Shown piece by piece: positions 1 to 10,879 of a stretch of DNA of 64,000 nucleotides. A program made the position numbers and the translations under genes. The notes under the pieces were generated by a model, which was not told where the DNA came from, ran no database searches, and worked only from the letters and a program-made list of their open reading frames with translations. Within the stretch, counting starts at the first letter, position 1. Each line of letters opens with the position of its first letter. Source of the DNA: Archangium violaceum (GTDB lineage: Bacteria; Myxococcota; Myxococcia; Myxococcales; Myxococcaceae); the NCBI RefSeq assembly GCF_016859125.1, contig NZ_CP069338.1, forward strand, positions 11,349,501-11,413,500, written 5' to 3'.

Positions 1-97
1 CGCCCGTGGCGATCATCAACCCCGCGACGCCCACCCCCCTCGCGGACCTCCAACCCATCCGGGCGAAACTCCTGCTCCGTCTCTCAGTGTTTGGCAT
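1..97 (-). CDS. N-terminus of an unidentified, probably exported protein (partial)
   Basis: An ATG read leftward from 97 stays open to the window edge, giving 32 codons. It is preceded by a good ribosome site (AGAGGAG, about 8 bases upstream). The peptide begins MPNTERRSRSFARMGW and runs into RGVGVAGLMIATG, a basic stretch followed by a hydrophobic one as in a signal peptide, so export is inferred. The reverse strand reads less convincingly. Too little is present to name a family. The upstream AT-rich stretch (about 150-235) is the lowest-GC DNA here and probably carries its promoter; TTTCAG-17-TATTAA on the minus strand is a weak candidate. It is not hslV, which follows xerC in the Bacillus cluster. 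Confidence 0.5.
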   Translation of the reverse strand, partial: MPNTERRSRSFARMGWRSARGVGVAGLMIATG

Positions 98-237
98 GTC
101 GATACTCCTCTGCGCTACGCCACCAACGGCGCTCTACACAGAGCCCCGTAATGGGTAAAACGGGTTAATACCGACAATTCTCCTTTACTGAAAAACCAAT
201 ATCAGTTCGAATATTTTCTTATGGACATGAATAGAAA

Positions 238-267
238 GGGCCGGGAAGCGCTCTCGCCTCCCGGCCC
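238..267 (-). terminator. Candidate Rho-independent terminator after xerC
   Basis: A 9-bp perfect stem (gggccggga, 238-246, with tcccggccc, 259-267) around a 12-base loop. Read on the minus strand it is followed by TTTCTATTC, a modest U-rich tail. It lies about 80 bases past the xerC stop and upstream of the next leftward gene. Confidence 0.5.
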
Positions 268-290
268 CGGTTCATCCCGAGATTCTCGAT

Positions 291-325
291 ACCCTCACCC
301 CGTCCCTCTCCCAGGGGGAGAGGGG
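291..325. repeat. Dispersed palindromic element, copy A
   Basis: A ~35-bp element of the form ccctcacccc-g-tccctctccc followed by agggggagaggg; the last part (ccctctccc/gggagaggg) can fold into a hairpin. Three relatives occur at 15931-15965, 39834-39868 (inverted) and 40171-40205. This copy begins 23 bases past the xerC stop. Its translation in one frame gives the TLTPxLSQGE-type peptide that often appears as a spurious ORF tail in GC-rich genomes. Confidence 0.75.
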
Positions 326-347
326 AAGGTGCGCGGTGTCAGGGCGC

Positions 348-1256
348 TCAGGCCCTTGGATGCGCCGCGTCGTAGACGGCCTGGAGCTGCTCCCAGCTCA
401 CGTGCGTGTACCGCTGCGTGGTGGAGAGGCTCGCGTGGCCCAGCAGTTCCTGGATGCTGCGGATGTCCGCCCCACCCCCGAGCAGGTGCGTGGCGAACGA
501 GTGGCGCAGCGCATGCGGGCTCACCTTGCGCTGCAGCGCGCACTGCACCACGTACGTGTCCAGGTGCCTCGCGATGCTCCGCGGTGTCAGCCGGCCTCCC
601 CGGTAGTTGAGGAACACCGCCTCCTCGTCCTGTCCGGGGCGAGGCACCGCGAGCAGCTCGCCGCGGCGCGCCAGGTAGGCCTCCAGCGCGCGGATGGACT
701 GCGCGTTCACCGGGCACAGGCGCTCCTTGCTGCCCTTGCCCATCACCCGGATAATGCGGCCACTCCGGTCCACGTCCAGCAGGTTCAGCCCGCACAGCTC
801 GCTGATGCGCAGGCCTCCGCCATAGAGGATTTCCAGAATCGCCTTGTCCCGCAGGCCCAGCACCGTCTTCTGCGACGGCATCTCGAGGATGGCGAACAGC
901 TCGTCCACGGGCAGCACCTTGGGCAGGCTCTTGGGCAGCTTGGGGCTCTTCACCAGCTTCGCCGGGCTGCCCGGCAGCAGCTTCTGCCTCACCAGGTACT
1001 TGTAGAAGCTCTTGATGCTCGCGAGCCGCCGCGAGCGGCTGGACGCCGCATGGTCCACCGCCAGCGTCCCCATGTAGCCGCGGATGGCCGCGTGCGAGGC
1101 CGACAGCAGTGACAGCTTCATGCGCTCGACCAGGTAGCGCTCGAAGTCCACCAGGTCGATCAGGTAGTTGCGAACGGTGTGCGGGCTGGCGCCCTTCTCG
1201 TCCTCGAGGTGGGCGCGGAACTTCTCCAGCAGCGGCGACAGCTCGGCGGTGCTCAT
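348..1256 (-). CDS. xerC: Site-specific tyrosine recombinase XerC
   Basis: Resolves chromosome dimers at dif, normally together with XerD and FtsK. The 302-residue protein has the usual XerC/D length: an N-terminal SAM-like core-binding domain (about 5-90) and a C-terminal catalytic domain. The full active site is readable: R150 (GLRISEL), K174, H248-xx-R251 (HALRHSFATHLL), H274 (LLGHASL) and Y283 (QRYTHV). ATG start with GGAG upstream. It lies 44 bp beyond the lipoprotein gene, so trmFO, the lipoprotein gene and xerC probably share a transcript. A trmFO-xerC neighbourhood is also seen in Firmicutes, which favours housekeeping XerC over a phage integrase; no att site or phage gene is nearby. 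Confidence 0.9.
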   Translation of the reverse strand: MSTAELSPLLEKFRAHLEDEKGASPHTVRNYLIDLVDFERYLVERMKLSLLSASHAAIRGYMGTLAVDHAASSRSRRLASIKSFYKYLVRQKLLPGSPAKLVKSPKLPKSLPKVLPVDELFAILEMPSQKTVLGLRDKAILEILYGGGLRISELCGLNLLDVDRSGRIIRVMGKGSKERLCPVNAQSIRALEAYLARRGELLAVPRPGQDEEAVFLNYRGGRLTPRSIARHLDTYVVQCALQRKVSPHALRHSFATHLLGGGADIRSIQELLGHASLSTTQRYTHVSWEQLQAVYDAAHPRA

Positions 1257-1299
1257 GGGCGGCTCCAGCGTAGACGCAACCGGGCCGCCCGCAAGCTTC

Positions 1300-2898
1300 T
1301 CACGGCTGCGCGGGCGCCACGTACACGCCGGGGTTCCCGCCCTTCAGCACGTACACGGCCAGCGAGTCGTTCGGACCCGCGAAGTACGCCGGCAGCTGCG
1401 CGCCCTGGTCGAGCGTCTTTCGCGCCTGCGTCTTCACGTCGTAGATGGCGACGTCGAAGGTGTCCGAGTCCATCCGCGCCGACGTGGCGAGGATCCGGTT
1501 GCCGTCCTCGGACACCTTGTAGCTGTAGATGCCCTGCAGCCACGTCTGCGGCTCGGCCTTCTCGGCGCGAGGCAGCGGCAGCGCCTTGAAGTCACAGGCA
1601 CGGCCCTCGCGGATGCAGCTCGAGCGGAAGACGAGCGCCGTGTTCCCCGGGGTGAAGCCGTAGCCGAAGACACCCGGCTGGGCCTTCTCCGCCTTCTCCG
1701 CGCCCACCTGGTACAGCATCAGGTCCACCGAGTAGATGGGCTTGAGGAAGCGCGAGAGGAAGGCCACGTACTTGCCGTCGCTGCCCCATATGAAGTTGGG
1801 CACGCGGCTGCCCACCAGCTTCGGCTCGCCGTCCGGCAGCGCCACCACGCCCATCAGCCCCGCGCCCGCCGACTGGTCGTACTTCGCCAGGAAGCCCAGC
1901 GCCCGCGAGTCCGGCGAGAAGGCCAGCTCCTTCACGCGCTCGCCCACCTTGCGCCCCGGCTCGCCCGAGGCCGGGCCCACGTACAGGTCGCCCGTCACCT
2001 CCGGCTTGCTCCCATCGTTGCGCGCCAGCCACTTCGAGTCCGGCGAGAAGGCGAACGCCGTCGTGCCCGTGGCCACCTGGCGGCCCTTCAGCTCCGGCAG
2101 ATCCGCCACGTACAGGTCATACGTGCCCTGCGCCGAGGTGCTGCGCACCTGGTAGGCCACGTGCTTGGAGTCCGGGGAGAACACGAAGTCGCCCACCTGG
2201 TCCGCCAGCTTCAGCGGCTCGCTCGGCTTGCCCTCCGGCACCTCCACCGGCACCGCCAGCAGCCCGCCGGCCGCCGCCAGGCGCCGCTTGAAGAAGAGCA
2301 TCCTCCCGTCGGGGGAGAAGCCCGCCGTGGACACCTCGCCCGCCACCTGGCGGAAGGGCCCCGCCGGCAGCGGCCCCAGCTTCAGCACCCCGCCGTCCAC
2401 GAAGGCCAGCTTCGAGCCGTCCGGGCTCGGCAGGAAGTACGACACCGCCGCCCCGAGCTTCTGGGGCTCCGCGGTGGGCTCGCGCAGCGCCAGCGCGTGC
2501 AACGCGCCGGACTGGTTCGCCACGTTGAACCCCGTGAGGTACAGCACGTGCTTCGAGTCCGGGGTGAAGAGCTGGCCACCGGGGTAGTTGGTCACCCCGT
2601 CGCCCAGCTTGCGCGGCACGCCGCCCGTCACCGGCACCACGTACAGCTCGCCCAGCCGCATCTGGGGCGGAATGCCCTCGACGATCGGCTTGTGCGTCTT
2701 GCGCAGGTACGTGGCGAACTGCCCATCCGCGGTGACGCGCAGGTCATCCGCCGGGCCCTCGGCCAGCATCGAGCCCACGCCCCCCACCGCGCCCGCCCGG
2801 GCGCGCCCCTGCCCTCCACCGCTCTTCTCGTCGCTGCGCTTGCACCCCACCAGCGCGAGCGCCATCAGCGCCCCCGCCACCACCATTCGTCGGCTCAT
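1300..2898 (-). CDS. TolB-like beta-propeller lipoprotein (PD40 repeats)
   Basis: A 532-residue predicted lipoprotein with a short signal peptide ending in a lipobox (ALVGC, Cys about 19). The mature protein contains at least six PD40/WD40-like beta-propeller blades, recognisable by repeated FSPDSK/FSPDGR/PSPDGSK motifs, as in TolB and DPP-IV propellers. This suggests a binding or scaffold role at the outer or inner membrane; no catalytic domain is visible. The start is the ATG at 2896-2898 because it gives the signal peptide and overlaps the trmFO stop as ATGA, implying translational coupling. Ligand unknown. It is not full TolB: the TolB N-terminal domain is not evident and no pal gene is adjacent. 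Confidence 0.8.
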   Translation of the reverse strand: MSRRMVVAGALMALALVGCKRSDEKSGGGQGRARAGAVGGVGSMLAEGPADDLRVTADGQFATYLRKTHKPIVEGIPPQMRLGELYVVPVTGGVPRKLGDGVTNYPGGQLFTPDSKHVLYLTGFNVANQSGALHALALREPTAEPQKLGAAVSYFLPSPDGSKLAFVDGGVLKLGPLPAGPFRQVAGEVSTAGFSPDGRMLFFKRRLAAAGGLLAVPVEVPEGKPSEPLKLADQVGDFVFSPDSKHVAYQVRSTSAQGTYDLYVADLPELKGRQVATGTTAFAFSPDSKWLARNDGSKPEVTGDLYVGPASGEPGRKVGERVKELAFSPDSRALGFLAKYDQSAGAGLMGVVALPDGEPKLVGSRVPNFIWGSDGKYVAFLSRFLKPIYSVDLMLYQVGAEKAEKAQPGVFGYGFTPGNTALVFRSSCIREGRACDFKALPLPRAEKAEPQTWLQGIYSYKVSEDGNRILATSARMDSDTFDVAIYDVKTQARKTLDQGAQLPAYFAGPNDSLAVYVLKGGNPGVYVAPAQP

Positions 2899-4250
2899 GC
2901 AGTCCTCTGGAGCTCCCGTGCGGGAGGCACGCTCGGCAGCCACGCGGCCAGGTCCGCCCTGGCCCGCTCCGCGTACTTCACCCGCTTGTCCGCCTTCTTC
3001 ACCCGCCCCGGCAGCGGCGGGAACAGCCCGAAGATGACGTTCGAGGGTTGGTAGTCGTAGTCCGGCGGGTGCGCCTCGCCCGTCACGTGGCGGTAGAGCG
3101 AGCCCAGGGCCGTGGTGGCCGGCGGCGGGACGAACTCACGCCCCGTCAGCCGCGCGTACACCGCCAGCGCCGTCAGGTAGCCACACGCCGCCGACTCCAC
3201 GTACCCCTCCACGCCGGTGATCTGCCCCGCGAAGAACAGGCGCGGCTCCGCCTTGAGCGACAGATCCCTCCCCAGCAGCCGCGGCGAGTCGATGAAGGTG
3301 TTGCGGTGGATCTGCCCCATCCGCAGGAACTCGGCGTTGGCCAGGCCCGGCACGCACGTGGTGAAGATGCGCTTCTGCTCGCCCCACGTGAGGCGCGTCT
3401 GGAAGCCCACCATGTTCCACGCCGTCCCCGCCCGGTCCTCCATGCGCAGCTGCACCACCGCGTAGGGCTCCTCGCCCGTGCGCGGATCCTTCAGCCCCAC
3501 CGGCTTCATCGGCCCATAGGCCAGCGTGTCGTCGCCTCGATCGGCCATCACCTCGATCGGCAGACACCCTTCGAAGTACCTGGGTTCCTCGAAGCTGTGC
3601 GGCTGCAGCTTCTGGCCCGCCTTCACCTCGGCGATGAACCGGTAGTACTCCTCCTTGTTCATCGGCAGGTTGATGTAGTCGTCGCCCCCTCCCTTGCCGT
3701 AGCGGCTCGCGCGGAAGGCGATCCCCATGTCGATGGAGTCCCCCGCCACGATGGGGGCGATGGAGTCGTAGAAGTAGAGCTTCTCCCCCACGTAGCGCTC
3801 GAGCTCCTTCGTCAGCGCCTCCGAGGTGAGCGGCCCGGTGGCCACCACCACCGTGCCCTCGGGCAACGTGTCCACCTCGCCCGTCACCACCTCCACGCCC
3901 GGGGCCCCGTGCACCGAGCGCGTCACCGCCGCCGAGAAGGCCTCCCGATCCACCGCCAGCGCGTCACCCGCCGGCACCCGGTGCGCGTCCGCGCTCCCGA
4001 GGATCACCGACGACAGCGCCCGCAGCTCCGCGTGCAGCAGGCCGATGGCGCTCTCCGGGTTGTCCGAGCGCAACGAGTTGGAGCACACCAGCTCCGCGAA
4101 CTGATCCGTCTTGTGCGCCGGCGAGCGCCGGTGCGGCTTCATCTCCCTCAGCGTCACCGGTACCCCGCGCCGCGCCAGCTGCCAGGCACACTCGCTGCCC
4201 GCCAGTCCACCGCCAATCACCGTCACCCGCTGAAGCTTCACGTCCTCCAT
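2895..4250 (-). CDS. trmFO: Methylenetetrahydrofolate--tRNA-(uracil-5-)-methyltransferase TrmFO
   Basis: Folate/FAD-dependent enzyme making ribothymidine at U54 of the tRNA T-loop. The 451-residue protein starts with the FAD-binding motif [15 protein letters not shown] (about 8-22), followed by the family hallmarks [15 protein letters not shown] and [11 protein letters not shown]. The ATG at 4250 is chosen because the flavin motif follows directly and GGAGAG lies just upstream on the minus strand. The stop overlaps the next start by four bases. It is transcribed away from the DksA-type gene. In Bacillus the orthologue (gid) sits between topA and codV/xerC; here it keeps the same relative order. 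Confidence 0.95.
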   Translation of the reverse strand: MEDVKLQRVTVIGGGLAGSECAWQLARRGVPVTLREMKPHRRSPAHKTDQFAELVCSNSLRSDNPESAIGLLHAELRALSSVILGSADAHRVPAGDALAVDREAFSAAVTRSVHGAPGVEVVTGEVDTLPEGTVVVATGPLTSEALTKELERYVGEKLYFYDSIAPIVAGDSIDMGIAFRASRYGKGGGDDYINLPMNKEEYYRFIAEVKAGQKLQPHSFEEPRYFEGCLPIEVMADRGDDTLAYGPMKPVGLKDPRTGEEPYAVVQLRMEDRAGTAWNMVGFQTRLTWGEQKRIFTTCVPGLANAEFLRMGQIHRNTFIDSPRLLGRDLSLKAEPRLFFAGQITGVEGYVESAACGYLTALAVYARLTGREFVPPPATTALGSLYRHVTGEAHPPDYDYQPSNVIFGLFPPLPGRVKKADKRVKYAERARADLAAWLPSVPPARELQRTA

Positions 4251-4511
4251 CACACTCTCCGCGAGCCCGCTCTCTGGGCCCATCCGGCAACAGTTAGCAG
4301 GACCACCCCGCCCTGTCCCACCCTTCCGCTCCTGGATGTCCACCCTCCGGTCGTCGGGCTCCTGCCTGTCCGCTCCCTCTCCGGCCCTGCGACACGTAGG
4401 ATCTTCGGAAACAGTTTCCCTACCTGCTCGTGGCTCCTAGCTTTTGCCCGTTCATCGCACGGGAAATCCATCCGGGCGACGCAGTGCACCACAGATGAGG
4501 AGCGACGGGCC

Positions 4512-4898
4512 ATGAGCCGAACCAACGACCTTCTGAAGATTCGCGATCTCCTCCAGCGCCGCCGCCGGGACATCCTCAGCGCGACCCTGGGGGCCCAGCG
4601 TGAGCTGACCGCGCTGAAGGATCAGGATCGCGACCCCGAGTACGAGGAGAACGCGCAGGCGGAGCTGGCGGACTACACGCTGTCCAGCCTGATGGAGGCG
4701 CAGCGGCGCGAGGTGATGATGATCGATGCCGCGCTGCGTCGAATGGACACGGGCGTGTTCGGGTCCTGCGTGGACTGCGGCTACGACATCCCCATCGAGC
4801 GGCTGGAGGCCCTGCCCTTCGCCATCCGGTGCGAGGAGGACGCGACGCGTCACGAGCTGGAGCTGCGCGGAGGCCCGCAGGCCACGCCGACGCTGTAG
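4512..4898 (+). CDS. DksA/TraR-family protein with an incomplete zinc finger
   Basis: A 128-residue protein with the DksA layout: an N-terminal coiled-coil region (about 1-75, many Arg/Glu, with DRDPEYEENAQ before the tip) and a C-terminal finger. DksA proteins bind RNA polymerase through the secondary channel and modulate initiation with ppGpp. The finger reads CVDC (86-89) then CEED (107-110): the fourth ligand is Asp instead of Cys, so zinc binding may be altered or absent. Preceded by GAGGAG nine bases before the ATG. It is the only rightward gene in a leftward block and has its own upstream region (4251-4511). Confidence 0.85.
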   Translation: MSRTNDLLKIRDLLQRRRRDILSATLGAQRELTALKDQDRDPEYEENAQAELADYTLSSLMEAQRREVMMIDAALRRMDTGVFGSCVDCGYDIPIERLEALPFAIRCEEDATRHELELRGGPQATPTL

Positions 4899-4946
4899 CG
4901 CCCGCCAGCGCGCGCGGCCTGGTGGGGCGCCGGGAGCCGGGACGCC

Positions 4947-5537
4947 CTACTGCGGCTTGCCCTCGTCCTGGAGGACCACGAACCGGTAGTTCTCCAGCTG
5001 GTTCTGGCCCGCGGTGTAGAGCACCGTGAGGAGCATGTCATAGGGGATGCTCTTGTCCGCGATGACGGAGAGCTCCCCGTTGAAGGGCGCCGCCGGGTTG
5101 CGCTCGGCGATGTACTTCAGCTTCTCCACTTCCTTCTTGAGCTGCGCATCCAGCGGCAGCACCAGCCGGTCCTGGAGCGCCTCGGGGGGGAACTGCCCGT
5201 TCCGCAGCCGCAGCACTTCCTTCTCCCCCACGAGGATGTTCTTGGGGGTGACGGTGACGGCCACGGTGTCCTTGGGCGTGGCGCGCGTGGAGGACACGGG
5301 GGGCCGCACGTCCTCGCTGGCCGTCAGCGAGGCCGACGACGAGGCGAAGGACTTCAGGAGGAACACCAGGAGGATGGTCATCATGTCCATCATCGCGGTG
5401 ATGTTCAGCTCCTTGATTTCCCCTGCCGCCTCGCGCTCCTTGCGCTTCTTGCGCGCGAGCGCCTTGCGGAAGCGCATCCGCTGCAGCGCCTCGTCGTCCA
5501 CTGGTGTCTGGAGGGTGCTCTCGCCCGTCTTCGACAT
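4947..5537 (-). CDS. ExbD/TolR-family proton-channel subunit (second copy)
   Basis: 196 residues. A charged cytoplasmic N-terminus (1-45) precedes a single transmembrane helix (about 47-67) carrying the family's membrane Asp, D51 (NITAMMDMMTILL); the rest is a periplasmic domain. Such subunits surround the TolQ/ExbB pentamer pore and transmit proton flow to envelope work. Its start directly abuts the stop of the other TolR-type gene (5538), so the three genes 6844-4947 form one operon. One TolQ with two TolR-type partners is also the composition of the Myxococcus AglRQS gliding motor. The partner it serves cannot be decided from sequence alone. Confidence 0.88.
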   Translation of the reverse strand: MSKTGESTLQTPVDDEALQRMRFRKALARKKRKEREAAGEIKELNITAMMDMMTILLVFLLKSFASSSASLTASEDVRPPVSSTRATPKDTVAVTVTPKNILVGEKEVLRLRNGQFPPEALQDRLVLPLDAQLKKEVEKLKYIAERNPAAPFNGELSVIADKSIPYDMLLTVLYTAGQNQLENYRFVVLQDEGKPQ

Positions 5538-6068
5538 CTAGATGGCTCCGAGGGTGACGTCCGGGAAGAGCAGGCGGTGCGGCCGCGCCTGCGTCTCGCG
5601 GATGGCGTCCATGGTCTGGATGAGCGCCTCGTAGGGGATTTCGGGGTCCGCGGCGACGATGACCTTCGTCTCCGAGGGGAAGGCCTTCTTGATCTCCACC
5701 ATCTGCGCGTTGAGGGCGGCGTAGTCGTACGAGCCGTCCGCCTTGATGGGGATGGTGGGAGAGGGAGCGCCGTCCTTGCTGCCGAGGATGGCGTTCTCGC
5801 TGTTGACGAAGTGCCCCTTCTTGCTGATGAGCACGCTGAGCGTCAGCTGCGGCTTGTCCGAGTCTTGCTGCTGGGCCACCGTGGAGTTGGGCCCGCCGTA
5901 GCTCGGCGCGTTGACGTTGAGGATGCCGAAGGCCGCCAGCCCGTTGATGGACAGCAGCATGAAGAGGATGAGGTTCATGAGGATGTCGAGGTACGGGACG
6001 ATGTTGAGCTCGCCCGTCTCCTCCTCCTCACGAGGCTTCAGCTTGCGCCGCGAGTAGTGGAACGCCAT
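5538..6068 (-). CDS. ExbD/TolR-family proton-channel subunit (first copy; AglV-like candidate)
   Basis: 176 residues with a short basic N-terminus, one transmembrane helix (about 23-46) with Asp at position 28 (NIVPYLDILMNLILF), then a periplasmic domain. It lies 20 bp after the TolQ-type gene and abuts the second TolR-type gene. From memory, Myxococcus xanthus has TolQ/TolR-type motility genes aglX and aglV a dozen loci from aglZ; here the TolQ-type gene is the eleventh gene from aglZ, which fits. That identification is inference and no symbol is assigned. An ordinary TolR is also possible, but no tolA, tolB or pal follows. Confidence 0.88.
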   Translation of the reverse strand: MAFHYSRRKLKPREEEETGELNIVPYLDILMNLILFMLLSINGLAAFGILNVNAPSYGGPNSTVAQQQDSDKPQLTLSVLISKKGHFVNSENAILGSKDGAPSPTIPIKADGSYDYAALNAQMVEIKKAFPSETKVIVAADPEIPYEALIQTMDAIRETQARPHRLLFPDVTLGAI

Positions 6069-6088
6069 GGCCCCTCCCGACGCGTGGC

Positions 6089-6844
6089 CTAGGCGGCCCG
6101 GGCATCATCGATGGTCGTCTCGCCAGCGGCGCGGCGCGCCAGCAGGTTCTCCAGCTTGAGCGCGTTGAGCTCCATGGTCTCCACCATGCTCTTGGCGTAC
6201 GAGGTGAGGAACAGGTGGAAGATGATGCACAGCACCGCGATGGAGAGCGCGAACGCGGTGTTGTTCATGGCCTTGGAGATACCGTCGGAGAGCAGGGCCT
6301 GCTTCTGCTCGGCGGGCACGTTGCCGAGCGCCTGGAACGTACCGATCAGACCGAAGATGGTGCCGACGAGTCCCACCAGCGTGGCGATGTTGGCCAGCGA
6401 CCACAGCCAGGGGATGCGCGCGCCCACATGCGGGCTGTGCTCGACGAGCGCCTCCTCCACCGACTTGGCGACCTCGATCTCACCGCGGTTGGCGCGGGTG
6501 AGCCCGGCGCGGATGACCTTGGCCAGCGGCGAGTGGGGGGCGGCGGCGCACAGCTTCACGGCGCGGTCCACGTTGCCGGTCATCACCAGCTTGGTGATCT
6601 GCTCCATGAAGGGCGGGGCGTTGAGGTTGTAGCGGAACATCAACGTGACAATCCGCTCCAGGGCCACCGCGAGCGCCGCGGCCAGCCAGAACAGATTGAC
6701 GAACATGAACGGGCCACCGTCCTTGAAGAACTTGATGACGGAATCCACGACGCCGAGCTTGGCCGGCGCGGCCTTCACGGCCTCCGCAGCCGCCGGGACC
6801 TGGGTCAACACCACGTCCAGCAGCTCGCTCACCATGGGAATCAT
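6089..6844 (-). CDS. MotA/TolQ/ExbB-family proton channel protein (AglX-like candidate)
   Basis: 251 residues with three transmembrane helices (about 44-64, 147-170, 194-215) and a large cytoplasmic loop, the TolQ/ExbB topology. The helix 2 region LVGLVGTIFGLIGTFQAL is the family signature and helix 3 carries the usual NNTAFAL segment. It should form the pentameric pore around TolR-type helices and convert proton flow into force on the envelope. Start at 6844 (MIPMVSELL); a longer frame to 6892 exists but lacks similarity to the family N-terminus. First gene of a three-gene leftward operon. Could be aglX, tolQ or exbB; the nearby aglZ favours a motility or envelope-energy role. Confidence 0.9.
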   Translation of the reverse strand: MIPMVSELLDVVLTQVPAAAEAVKAAPAKLGVVDSVIKFFKDGGPFMFVNLFWLAAALAVALERIVTLMFRYNLNAPPFMEQITKLVMTGNVDRAVKLCAAAPHSPLAKVIRAGLTRANRGEIEVAKSVEEALVEHSPHVGARIPWLWSLANIATLVGLVGTIFGLIGTFQALGNVPAEQKQALLSDGISKAMNNTAFALSIAVLCIIFHLFLTSYAKSMVETMELNALKLENLLARRAAGETTIDDARAA

Positions 6845-6971
6845 CGCGAAGAGGGTCCTTTCGACGCCCGGGCCTGTCCTGGGAGCAGGCACTGAACTTC
6901 TAGAGGACCCTCCTCGGAGGTGTCAAGCCAGGGGCGGGCCATGCCCCTGAAATCCTTGAACTTTCAGCGCT

Positions 6972-9569
<2,598 letters not shown>

Positions 9570-9577
9570 GATTTTCC

Positions 9578-10699
9578 TCAAACCTTCTCGAACAACCTTC
9601 CAGGATGCTGGATGACGAGCCCCGACAGCTCGAGCTCCACCAGGGCGCTGGAGAGCGCCGCGGGCGAGAGCTGGCTACCGGCCAGCACCTCATCGAATGA
9701 CCTGGGAACCCTGTCCAACACCTGATAGGCCCCCCTCGCTTCCACCGAGAGCTCATCCCACGACGAACCCTCTGCTGGCGGGACCGACCGCTCGGGGTGG
9801 AACCCCACGGCCCGCCAGACTTCATGAACGGAGAGACAGGCCCGCGCGTGTCCATCACGGATGAGCGCGTTGCAGCCGGCCGCCCCCTCGTTCATCACAT
9901 CACCGGGCAGGGCCAATACCGGCCGTCCCTGCGCTCGTCCCGCCTCCGCCGTGTAGAGGCTGCCAGAAGCGGCCCCCGCGCGGAGGATCAACACCGCATC
10001 CGACGCACCAGCGATGAGCCGGTTGCGCCGGGGAAAGGTCGTCGTGCTCGCCCGGACGCCGGGCGGTAGCTCACTGAAGAACACTCCGCCCCGGGCCAGG
10101 AAGTGCGGCAGCAGCTTCGCCTGGGCGGGATCCAACTCGTCCAGCGCCGAGCCCAGGAAGGCCCACGTCTCCCCGCCCGCGTCCAACGCCCCCCAGTGGC
10201 AGGCGCGATCCACCCCGGCGGCGGCTCCGGACACCACCCCCACCCCGCCCTCGGCCACCTGCCGGGCGAAGCGTCTCGCGAAGGGAAGGAAGCCTTGCTC
10301 CGGGTGCCGGCTGCCCACCATGGCCACCCGGCGGCGCGGCGGCCCCACCTGCCCCCGGTAGAACAGGAGCGGGGGCGCGTCCTCCGTGTCGGCCAGACGG
10401 GCCGGATAGGCCGGCTCTCCCTGGAAGGCCACGCCCATGGACACGGCCGCGCAGCGCTCCATCACCCGATCCGCCAGGGGTCCCAGCTCGGCAACCTCCG
10501 CCAGACGCCGGCGCACTGGCGTGGGCAGTGGCGCCTCCATCAGCCAGTCCTTCACCGGGCAGGCGGCCAGGCGGGCGAGCGCCCCCCCGGCGAAAGCACG
10601 CAGGTTCCCCAGGGTCCTCGGTCCCAACCCGGGGACTGTCCAGAGTGCCAGGAGCGTCCGCTGCTCCGCCGTGTGCGTGTCCGTCGTGATCTCCACCAT
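9578..10699 (-). CDS. dprA: DNA-processing protein DprA
   Basis: Loads RecA on incoming single-stranded DNA during natural transformation. The 373-residue protein has an N-terminal helix-hairpin region (LWTVPGLGPRTLGNL) and a central Rossmann-like domain with VAMVGSRHPEQG, VVSGAAAGVDRACH, PRRNRLIAGASDAVLIL and a C-terminal winged-helix region (VLDRVPRSFDEVL). ATG at 10699 chosen because GGAGGGGG precedes it. Overlong upstream frame rejected. Same order as Bacillus smf-topA. A possible promoter lies at 10760-10788. Confidence 0.93.
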   Translation of the reverse strand: MVEITTDTHTAEQRTLLALWTVPGLGPRTLGNLRAFAGGALARLAACPVKDWLMEAPLPTPVRRRLAEVAELGPLADRVMERCAAVSMGVAFQGEPAYPARLADTEDAPPLLFYRGQVGPPRRRVAMVGSRHPEQGFLPFARRFARQVAEGGVGVVSGAAAGVDRACHWGALDAGGETWAFLGSALDELDPAQAKLLPHFLARGGVFFSELPPGVRASTTTFPRRNRLIAGASDAVLILRAGAASGSLYTAEAGRAQGRPVLALPGDVMNEGAAGCNALIRDGHARACLSVHEVWRAVGFHPERSVPPAEGSSWDELSVEARGAYQVLDRVPRSFDEVLAGSQLSPAALSSALVELELSGLVIQHPGRLFEKV

Positions 10700-10759
10700 A
10701 CCCGACCCCCTCCTGGGCCCACCTATATAGAAGATGGGTCCGACGGCGAGGGGGCGGGA

Positions 10760-10788
10760 CACATAAACACCCGCCCGGCGGTGGTCAA
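10760..10788 (-). promoter_or_regulatory. Possible sigma-70-type promoter for dprA-topA
   Basis: On the minus strand TTGACC (10788-10783) and TATGTG (10765-10760) are separated by 17 bases; the -35 box is close to consensus, the -10 box is weak. Transcription would start about 10753, some 50 bases before the dprA start. An overlapping inverted repeat (gggcggg 10752-10758, cccgccc 10770-10776) could act as an operator or leader hairpin. Confidence 0.35.
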
Positions 10789-10879
10789 GCGGCACGTCCC
10801 CTGCAGTAGGGGGCAGCCGAGCCGATCCAAGGGGTTACGTGCCCCCTCCAGGGAGGCATCCGTCGAGAGGCCCGGGGGC

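Noticed and set aside
204-211. tRNA T-loop-like GTTCGAAT
   Set aside because: No flanking 5-bp stem, acceptor or anticodon arm; the same holds for the TTCGAACC strings near 42285 and 42377.
348-1256. xerC as a phage or island integrase
   Set aside because: Length and sequence fit XerC/D, it sits beside trmFO, and there is no tRNA, att repeat or phage gene nearby.
10791-10843. Long imperfect hairpin ggcacgtcccc/ggggttacgtgcc between the LysM gene and dprA
   Set aside because: No U-tract on either strand and a large loop; not enough to call a terminator or riboswitch.
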